From: Actinomycetota bacterium
Lineage (GTDB): Bacteria; Actinomycetota; Thermoleophilia; Solirubrobacterales; 70-9
Reading direction: 5' to 3'
Length of the DNA: 10,250 nucleotides
Assembly: GCA_005884305.1 (NCBI GenBank)
Contig: VAYL01000040.1
Location: 13,692-23,941 of the forward strand
The notes below the pieces were generated by a model, which saw nothing but the letters and a program-made list of their open reading frames with translations, did not search any database and was not told where the DNA came from. The translations under genes were made by a program, and so were the position numbers. Within the stretch, counting starts at the first letter, position 1, and every line of letters begins with the position of its first letter. Below, piece after piece: positions 1 through 5,295 of the stretch.

Positions 1-2
1 CG

Positions 3-467
3 AAGAGCGGCGTGGCCACGGGCGGTGGCGATGACGACAACAACAGCGGCCCCGGCGCCGATCTCGCGGTCGGCGACAGCTACACGGTCTCCGGAACGGC
101 GATCGGATCGGGCATGGACGTTCTCCACGCTGCGGACGGCGGCGATCTCAACGCCACATGTCACCCGGCGAACTCCTGTGCGGACGTCTTCTACGGCGAC
201 AACTACAGGCGGGCCTGTGCGGCCAACCGGTCCGTGGACGCGAACGCGAGGGTCGGCGTGATCCGCTGCGAGAACCAAGACACCGGGGGGGGAGGCCCGG
301 ACCTCCTGACCCCGGACCAGGGCGACGACTTCATGAACGGTGGCTTCCCGGACCCCGACGGGGCCGGAACGAACGTCGATCGGTGCTCGGGCGGTACCGG
401 TTTCGATACCGCGACGAACTGTAAGGGGATCCAGGGCGGCTTCGAGAACGAGCTCCCGTTCCCGTAG
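3..467 (+). CDS. RTX-like Gly/Asp-rich repeat protein, C-terminal part (5' end outside window)
   Basis: The reading frame is open to the left edge, so the GTG at 12 is probably internal and the gene begins outside the window. About 154 residues are visible, ending at TAG 465-467. The visible protein is Gly/Asp/Asn-rich and carries GD-aromatic motifs (AVGDSY, FYGDNY) and phrases such as SGTAIGSG, HAADGGD, DLLTPDQGDDF and NGG. These resemble degenerate hemolysin-type calcium-binding repeats. Six cysteines (CHPANSC, RACA, IRCEN, DRCSGG, NCKG) align in order with six cysteines in the C-terminal part of the next gene, so the two are paralogs made by tandem duplication. Known for the broader family: such repeats usually bind calcium in secreted or surface proteins. 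The function of this protein is unknown. No secretion signal can be judged because the N-terminus is missing. The next gene starts 2 bases after the stop, which suggests co-transcription. Confidence 0.8.
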   Translation, partial: KSGVATGGGDDDNNSGPGADLAVGDSYTVSGTAIGSGMDVLHAADGGDLNATCHPANSCADVFYGDNYRRACAANRSVDANARVGVIRCENQDTGGGGPDLLTPDQGDDFMNGGFPDPDGAGTNVDRCSGGTGFDTATNCKGIQGGFENELPFP

Positions 468-469
468 CG

Positions 470-1585
470 ATGGTGTCCCGAGGGATGGAACCGATCGCTG
501 AACGCCCACGGTGGGGCGCGCTGGGACTGGGGGTCGCCCTCGCCGGTGTGATCGTCATGTCGATCGTCGCGACCGGCGGCGCTCGCAGCCGTCCGACCTG
601 CTTCGGCAAGCCCGCGACGATCGTCGGGAGCAATGGGCCCAACACGATCAGCGGCACCCGCTACAGCGACGTGATCGTGGCGCTCGGCGGCAGCGACGTG
701 ATCAAGGCGAAGGGCAACAAGGCCAATCACGGGCGCGACTTCATCTGCGCCGGTCGGGGTAAGGATCGGATCTTCGGCAATGGCGACGCGGAGAAGATCA
801 GCGGCGGCCCGGGCAACGACCGGATCAACGGTGCCCACGGGAACGACCTGATCGTCGGCGACAACTACGGCACCAGCGGCCCGACGGGCAGGGACACGAT
901 CCTCGGTGGCTTCGACCGCGACTTCGTAGTCGGCGACAACATGGCCCGCGGAGACGTGAGCGGGCAGGCCCCTGACTGGATCGGCGGGAACGCCGGCGGC
1001 GACAAGATCGTCGGCGACAGCGCATCCCTGACCGGCGATGCGACCGGCGGGGCATCGGACCACGTGGCGGGGGCGACGGGCGACGACGTGGTGATCGGGG
1101 ACAGCTACGCGCTACATGGCACGGCGCGCGGAAGCGGCGACGACAGCCACACCAAGGCGAACAAGCAGGGCGACGTCGACGGGGGACCGGGAAAGGACCT
1201 GCTCGTCGGCGACGACTACACGGGTAGTGGCACCGCGATCGGCGGGGGGAACGACAGCCTTCACTCCGCCGACGGCGGCGACGCGGGGGCCAAGTGCCAC
1301 GGCCACGAGTGCGACGACGTCCAGTACGGCGACAGTTTCGCAGCGTCCTGCGGACGCGGCCACGACATCAAGACGATCCGGTGCCAGCAAAACGCCACCT
1401 CCGGCGGCGGGTTCGACCTTCTGACGGCGGACCAGGGCAGCGACTTCGTGAACGGCGGCCTGCCCAACAACTCCAATGCGTCCGGCGATCGCCGCGATCG
1501 CTGTAACGGCGGGAGCGGCCGGGATTTCGCCGTTCACTGCGAATTCATCTATCGCAACGTCGAGGTCCGGATCCACCTCCCGTAG
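470..1585 (+). CDS. Secreted RTX-like calcium-binding repeat protein with Cys-containing C-terminal module
   Basis: The predicted protein has 371 residues. The N-terminus has basic residues followed by a hydrophobic stretch (about residues 15-37, GALGLGVALAGVIVM and onward) that looks like a Sec signal peptide or a single membrane anchor. Residues 44-130 resemble the Cys-containing calcium-binding domain common in actinobacteria (CFGKPATIVG, SDVIVALGGSDVI, FICAGRGKDRI, GGPGNDRIN). Residues 124-271 hold longer, irregular repeats ending in VGD or IGD motifs. Residues 242-371 match the preceding gene, including six aligned cysteines (276, 281, 294, 305, 345, 357). The start is uncertain. ATG 470 sits 2 bases after the upstream stop and has no clear ribosome-binding site. 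ATG 485 is also possible, but the GAGGG before it is too close. A calcium-binding, extracytoplasmic role is inferred from the repeats. No type I secretion genes or acyltransferase are nearby, so calling it a toxin is not justified. Confidence 0.85.
   Translation: MVSRGMEPIAERPRWGALGLGVALAGVIVMSIVATGGARSRPTCFGKPATIVGSNGPNTISGTRYSDVIVALGGSDVIKAKGNKANHGRDFICAGRGKDRIFGNGDAEKISGGPGNDRINGAHGNDLIVGDNYGTSGPTGRDTILGGFDRDFVVGDNMARGDVSGQAPDWIGGNAGGDKIVGDSASLTGDATGGASDHVAGATGDDVVIGDSYALHGTARGSGDDSHTKANKQGDVDGGPGKDLLVGDDYTGSGTAIGGGNDSLHSADGGDAGAKCHGHECDDVQYGDSFAASCGRGHDIKTIRCQQNATSGGGFDLLTADQGSDFVNGGLPNNSNASGDRRDRCNGGSGRDFAVHCEFIYRNVEVRIHLP
839..1282 (+). repeat. Coding repeats with VGD/IGD anchors, spaced about 25-28 residues then longer
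   Basis: Inside the second RTX-like protein, residues 124-271 contain recurring units anchored on DLIVGDNY, DFVVGDNM, DKIVGDSA, DVVIGDSY and DLLVGDDY. The anchor glycines are at residues 130, 155, 182, 210 and 247, giving spacings of 25, 27, 28 and 37. A sixth related motif (VQYGDSF, glycine 287) follows 40 residues later. Between anchors lie Gly/Thr/Ser/Ala segments such as SGTAIGGG and HGTARGSG. This differs from the strict 9-residue GGxGxDxUx array of classical RTX proteins, which is recognisable mainly at residues 112-130. Confidence 0.65.
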
Positions 1586-1601
1586 CGGTGGGCTTCGCTC
1601 A

Positions 1602-1618
1602 CGGGTGGCTCCCGCCCG
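1602..1618 (+). terminator. Weak hairpin after the RTX-like pair; possible terminator
   Basis: CGGGTGG (1602-1608) can pair with CCGCCCG (1612-1618) across a 3-base loop, with one G-U wobble. It lies 17 bases after the stop of the RTX-like gene and upstream of the ilvB promoter, where a terminator would be expected. No T-run follows it, so it is at best a weak candidate. Confidence 0.3.
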
Positions 1619-1638
1619 GGCGCTCTGGGCCTCGGCTC

Positions 1639-1644
1639 TACAAT
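1639..1644 (+). promoter_or_regulatory. Candidate -10 box (TACAAT) of the ilvB-ilvN-menF transcript
   Basis: TACAAT at 1639-1644 matches the TAnnnT consensus of actinobacterial housekeeping sigma factors. It lies in a locally AT-richer patch of an otherwise very GC-rich spacer. Normal spacing of 6-7 bases would start transcription at about 1651-1652, only 3-4 bases before the ilvB ATG at 1655. No convincing -35 box is seen about 17 bases upstream. No attenuator, leader peptide or T-box is visible in the 69-base spacer. Confidence 0.5.
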
Positions 1645-1654
1645 CATTTGCCCG

Positions 1655-3334
1655 ATGCGAGCCGCGGACGCACTCTGTGAAGCACTCAAGGCCGAGGGGG
1701 TCGAGCATGTCTTCGGCATTCCGGGCGGCGCGAACCTCCCGACCTACGACGCGCTTTACGACGCGGATCTTCTGCACATCCAGAGCCGCCACGAGCAGGG
1801 GGCCGGCCATGCGGCCGAGGGTTACGCCAAGGCCTCCGGGCGGGTGGGCGTTGCCTTCGCGACGTCCGGCCCCGGGGCGACCAACCTCGTCACGGCGATT
1901 GCCGACGCGATGATGGATTCCGTTCCCACGGTGTTCATCACGGGCCAGGTGCGGACGGAGCTGATCGGCACCGACGGCTTTCAGGAGGCCGACGTCACCG
2001 GGATCACGCTTCCCGTGGTCAAGCACTCGTTCCTCGTGACCGATCCGCGCCAGATCCCGGCCTACATCCAGCAGGCGTTCCACATCGCGAAGACGGGGCG
2101 TCCCGGCCCGGTCCTGGTCGATATCCCGCAGGACCTCTCCCGCGCCGACATCGAGTACGAGCCCGCCGAGGGCCCGCCCGAGCTGCCCGGCTACAAGCCG
2201 CCAACCGAGGGGAACATCAAGCAGATTCGCCTCGCGGCCAAGGCGCTCGCGAATTCGCGGCGGCCGGTGGTCTACTCGGGCGGCGGGGTCGTCAACGCGA
2301 ACGCCGCCCAGGAGCTGATCGACTTCGTGACGTCCGACAAGTTCCCCATCACGCAGACCGTGATGGGGCTGGGGGCCTTCCCGGCGCCGCACGATCAGTG
2401 GCTCGGGATGCTCGGGATGCACGGCACCCGCACGGCGAACTACGCGATGGACAACGCGGACCTCATCATCGCAGTCGGCTCCCGGTTCGACGACCGCATC
2501 ACTGGCAAGCTCTCGGAGTTCGCGCCGCGCGCCAAGTTCGTGCACATCGACGTCGATCCGGCCGAGATCTCCAAGAACGTCCCCGCGCATATCCCGATCG
2601 TCGGCGACGCCAAGGACGTCCTGCCGAAGCTCACGCGCGAGTACCGCGCGCTCAAGGCCGACTCCGGTCGCCTCGAGGCGTGGTGGGAGAAGATCCGCGG
2701 CTGGCAGAGCGAGCATCCGCTCGGCTACGAGGACTCCACCGACTCGGTCATCAAGCCCCAGTTCATGATCGAGGCGATGTACGAGGCCACCGAGGGCGAC
2801 GCGATCATCACCTCGGACGTCGGCCAGCACCAGATGTGGGCGGCGCAGTACTACCACTTCAAGCGCCCGCGTCAGTGGATCAACTCCGGCGGGCTTGGGA
2901 CCATGGGCTTCGGCCTCCCGGCGGCGATCGGAGCCAAAGTCGCGTGCCCGGACGAGACCGTCGTCTGCCTGGCCGGCGACGGCAGCCTGGTCATGGTCTG
3001 CCAGGAGTTCGCGACCGCCGCCCATCACGACATCCCGGTGAAGGTCTTCCTGATGAACAACGGCTACATGGGCATGGTCCGCCAGTGGCAGGAGCTGTTT
3101 TGGGAGAAGCGCTACAGCTCAGTCGAGCTCGGCGACAGCCCCGACTGGGTCAAGCTCGCGGAGGCATTCGGCTGGGCCGCGATGCGCTGCGACGACAAGC
3201 GCGAGCTGACCGGCCAGATGCGCACCGCGATCGAGACCGACGGCCCTGTGCTGCTCGACGTTCACGTCGATCGCGAGGAGAACTGCTTCCCGATGATCCC
3301 CGCCGGCGCCGCCGCGAGGGACATGGTCGGGTGA
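1655..3334 (+). CDS. ilvB: Acetolactate synthase, large (catalytic) subunit
   Basis: This ThDP/FAD/Mg-dependent cytosolic enzyme joins two pyruvates to 2-acetolactate, or pyruvate and 2-ketobutyrate to 2-aceto-2-hydroxybutyrate, the first common step to valine, leucine and isoleucine. The 559-residue length is normal. The N-terminal pyrimidine-binding domain has FGIPGGANLPTYDAL and SRHEQGAGHAAEGYAKA, with the ThDP-activating glutamate at 47, then TSGPGATNLVT. The central FAD-associated domain carries VGSRFDDRITGK (about 275-285). The C-terminal domain has the ThDP/metal motif from GDGS (441-444) to NNGYMGMVRQWQ (468-479). The ATG at 1655 matches the usual start of the family (AADALCEALKAEGVEHVFG). 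There is no Shine-Dalgarno sequence before it, and the -10 box is so close that the message is probably leaderless or nearly so. The ilvN start follows 10 bases after the TGA. Confidence 0.97.
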   Translation: MRAADALCEALKAEGVEHVFGIPGGANLPTYDALYDADLLHIQSRHEQGAGHAAEGYAKASGRVGVAFATSGPGATNLVTAIADAMMDSVPTVFITGQVRTELIGTDGFQEADVTGITLPVVKHSFLVTDPRQIPAYIQQAFHIAKTGRPGPVLVDIPQDLSRADIEYEPAEGPPELPGYKPPTEGNIKQIRLAAKALANSRRPVVYSGGGVVNANAAQELIDFVTSDKFPITQTVMGLGAFPAPHDQWLGMLGMHGTRTANYAMDNADLIIAVGSRFDDRITGKLSEFAPRAKFVHIDVDPAEISKNVPAHIPIVGDAKDVLPKLTREYRALKADSGRLEAWWEKIRGWQSEHPLGYEDSTDSVIKPQFMIEAMYEATEGDAIITSDVGQHQMWAAQYYHFKRPRQWINSGGLGTMGFGLPAAIGAKVACPDETVVCLAGDGSLVMVCQEFATAAHHDIPVKVFLMNNGYMGMVRQWQELFWEKRYSSVELGDSPDWVKLAEAFGWAAMRCDDKRELTGQMRTAIETDGPVLLDVHVDREENCFPMIPAGAAARDMVG

Positions 3335-3339
3335 GGAGG
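3334..3339 (+). promoter_or_regulatory. Strong ribosome-binding site for ilvN, overlapping the ilvB stop
   Basis: AGGAGG at 3334-3339 is a perfect Shine-Dalgarno sequence. Its first base is the last base of the ilvB TGA, and it sits 5 bases before the GTG at 3345. This fixes the GTG as the ilvN start and implies translational coupling of the two subunits. Confidence 0.85.
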
Positions 3340-3344
3340 TAAGC

Positions 3345-3896
3345 GTGGAAGCCGGAACGCCAGAGCTCGTCAAGCTCGAGGACCTTCAGGTCGGCAAGAC
3401 CTTCACCGGCCGCAAGCACATCCTGTCGCTGCTGGTCGAGGACAAGCCGGGCGTGCTGGCGCGGATCGCAGGGCTGTTCTCCCGCCGCGGATTCAACATC
3501 GACACCCTGGCCGTGGGCCCGACCGACGACCCGGACATCTCCCGGATCACGCTCACCCTCGATGGGGCAGTGCACCCGATTGACCAGGTCACGAAGCAGC
3601 TCCACAAGCTGGTCAACGTGATCAAGATCCGCGACATGGAGCCGGACGCGACGATCGCCCGCGAGATGGCGCTGTTCCGGGTGCAGGCCGGTGTCGAGAA
3701 CCGCGCCGACATCATGCAGTTCGCGGAGATCTTCAAGGCCAAGATCGTCGACGTCTCGCGGCGCAGCCTGACGATTGAGGTGACCGGGTCCAACGAGAAG
3801 ATCGACGCGTTCGAGCGGATGATCCGCCCTCACGGCCTGATCGAGATGGCCCGCACGGGCGAGGTCGCGATCAGCCGCTCTCGCCCCGACTCCTAG
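3345..3896 (+). CDS. ilvN: Acetolactate synthase, small (regulatory) subunit
   Basis: This is the regulatory partner of IlvB. In the family it raises activity and confers feedback inhibition by branched-chain amino acids, mainly valine. The 183-residue protein has an N-terminal ACT domain from about residue 24, with HILSLLVEDKPGVLARIAGL and RRGFNIDTLAVGPT, where valine binds at the dimer interface in homologs. A second ACT-like C-terminal domain covers about residues 100-178 (EMALFRVQ, AKIVDVSRRSLTIEVTG, GLIEMARTGEVAISR). The length fits the two-domain IlvN/IlvH type. An extra tail of about 20 residues (EAGTPELVKLEDLQVGKTF) precedes the first ACT strand; the strong ribosome-binding site supports this GTG start all the same. 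The gene lies between ilvB and menF with short gaps. IlvC, its frequent downstream neighbour, does not follow. Confidence 0.96.
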   Translation: MEAGTPELVKLEDLQVGKTFTGRKHILSLLVEDKPGVLARIAGLFSRRGFNIDTLAVGPTDDPDISRITLTLDGAVHPIDQVTKQLHKLVNVIKIRDMEPDATIAREMALFRVQAGVENRADIMQFAEIFKAKIVDVSRRSLTIEVTGSNEKIDAFERMIRPHGLIEMARTGEVAISRSRPDS

Positions 3897-3906
3897 GGGC
3901 GCGTTG

Positions 3907-5295
3907 ATGGCCGCGGCCGAAGCGCTCGGCTCGCTCGAATCGCTGCTTTCCCGTACCGGCGACCGCCGGCGGCTCGTGAGCATCACCACCGCGGTGGAGG
4001 TCGCCGATCCGAGCGCGATGGTCTTTGCCTCGCGCCGCGCCGACGACCGCTGGTTCTGCTGGGAGCAGCCGGATCGCGCCGGCTTCGCGCTCGCCGGTTT
4101 AGGGAGCGTCCACGAGGCCGTCTCGCGCGGCCCGAACCGCTTCCAGGACGTCGCGACGGCGTGCGCGGCGGCGCTGCGCGGACGCGTGCACGACGAGCCG
4201 CCCGGCCTTCCCGCCGGTGCGGGACCGGCATGGGTCGGAGGGTTCGCGTTCGATTCCGAGGGCGGCCGGAAGGGGCCCTGGGCATCGTTTCCCCCCGCGT
4301 TGATGTTCCTCCCCGAGCTGCTCCTCCACCGTGAGGCGGGCCGGACGTACCTGACGCTGTGCGCGATCGGCGACCCCGGTGCCGATCCGGCGGAGGCGGT
4401 CGCGCGTCTCGAGGCGCGGGTGGCGGGGCTTCGGAGCCGCGAGCTCCCGCTCCCCGATCCGCACCCGACCGCCGCGACGCGGATCGCGAGCGCCTCACCG
4501 CCGGAGCTCTACGAGCGCTCCGTTGCCGCTGCGGTCGAGCGAATCCGCGGCCGTGAGCTCCAGAAGGTGGTCTTGGCCCGTGAGGTGGTCGCGCAGGCCC
4601 CACGGGCACACGACGCGGGGGCGGTCTTCGGCGCGCTCCGCGAGGTTTTCCCGAGCTGCTTCTGCTTTTGCTGCGGATCGCCCGAGGGCGCTTTCCTGGG
4701 CGCCAGCCCGGAGCTCCTGATCCGCAGAGCAGGCGCGAGCGCGGCGACGGTCGGCCTCGCCGGATCGACCCGCCGAAGCGCGGATCCTGCGGTCGATGAC
4801 CACCTCGGCGAGAAGCTTCGAACATCCGCAAAGGACCGCTCCGAGCATGAGATCGTGGTCCGCCGTATCGAGCGGGCCCTTCGGCCGCACTCCGTGTGGG
4901 TGGAGGCGGCGCCCGAGCCGGGCCTCGTCAAGGTCGCGAACATCCAGCACCTGGGGACGCCCATCCACGCGCAGCTTGCCGAGCCGAGGTCGGCGATCGA
5001 CCTCGCCGGGAAGCTCCATCCGACGCCCGCGGTCGGCGGGGAGCCGCGGGAGGTGGCCCTTCAGGCGATCGCCGAGCTCGAGGAGCTCGACCGCGGCTGG
5101 TACGCGGGGCCGGTCGGCTGGATGGACGCGGCCGAGGACGGCGAGTTCTGCGTGGCCCTCCGCAGCGCGCTGTTGCGTGATCGTGATGCCCATCTGTTCG
5201 CGGGAGCCGGCATCGTGGCGGATTCGCTACCCGACGCCGAGCTTGCCGAGACCGAGCTGAAGCTGGGCGCGCTCCTGCCGCTCGTCACCGGCTGA
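3907..5295 (+). CDS. menF: Isochorismate synthase, menaquinone branch
   Basis: MenF converts chorismate to isochorismate, opening the menaquinone pathway; MenD, encoded convergently next door, uses the product. Numbered from ATG 3907 (462 residues), the chorismate-binding domain covers about 195-460. It has LQKVVLAREVV with the expected base lysine at 220, FLGASPELL with the expected acid glutamate at 269, GLAGSTRR, DRSEHEIVVRRIE (metal ligand), VANIQHLGTPI, LHPTPAVGG (370-378) and ELDRGWYAGPVGW. The N-terminal third is the variable family domain. A TTG at 3904 is an alternative start; the ATG is preferred because AGGGG at 3895-3899, overlapping the ilvN stop, gives a 7-base spacing. The gap to ilvN is 10 bases, so the gene probably shares the ilv transcript. 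An unusual CFCFCC run (251-256) lies just before the ASPE motif. A salicylate or siderophore-type isochorismate synthase is possible by family, but the men neighbours favour MenF. Confidence 0.93.
   Translation: MAAAEALGSLESLLSRTGDRRRLVSITTAVEVADPSAMVFASRRADDRWFCWEQPDRAGFALAGLGSVHEAVSRGPNRFQDVATACAAALRGRVHDEPPGLPAGAGPAWVGGFAFDSEGGRKGPWASFPPALMFLPELLLHREAGRTYLTLCAIGDPGADPAEAVARLEARVAGLRSRELPLPDPHPTAATRIASASPPELYERSVAAAVERIRGRELQKVVLAREVVAQAPRAHDAGAVFGALREVFPSCFCFCCGSPEGAFLGASPELLIRRAGASAATVGLAGSTRRSADPAVDDHLGEKLRTSAKDRSEHEIVVRRIERALRPHSVWVEAAPEPGLVKVANIQHLGTPIHAQLAEPRSAIDLAGKLHPTPAVGGEPREVALQAIAELEELDRGWYAGPVGWMDAAEDGEFCVALRSALLRDRDAHLFAGAGIVADSLPDAELAETELKLGALLPLVTG

Noticed and set aside
285..292. 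A run of eight G's in the first RTX-like gene as a possible frameshift error
   Set aside because: Residues before (IRCEN) and after (DLLTPDQG) the run stay in frame and align with the paralog, so the base count appears correct.
839..1282. Repeated GTCGGCGAC-type DNA words as a CRISPR or other non-coding array
   Set aside because: Repeats follow codon frame, vary in spacing and encode the VGD anchors; there are no uniform repeats with unique spacers.
3..1585. RTX toxin operon
   Set aside because: No acyltransferase, type I secretion components or toxin domain are visible; only calcium-binding-like repeats are shown.
1112..3028. A 638-codon open frame on the - strand opposite the RTX-like gene and ilvB
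   Set aside because: It is antisense to a certain ilvB and shows no recognisable domain. Long antisense frames are expected at this G+C content.
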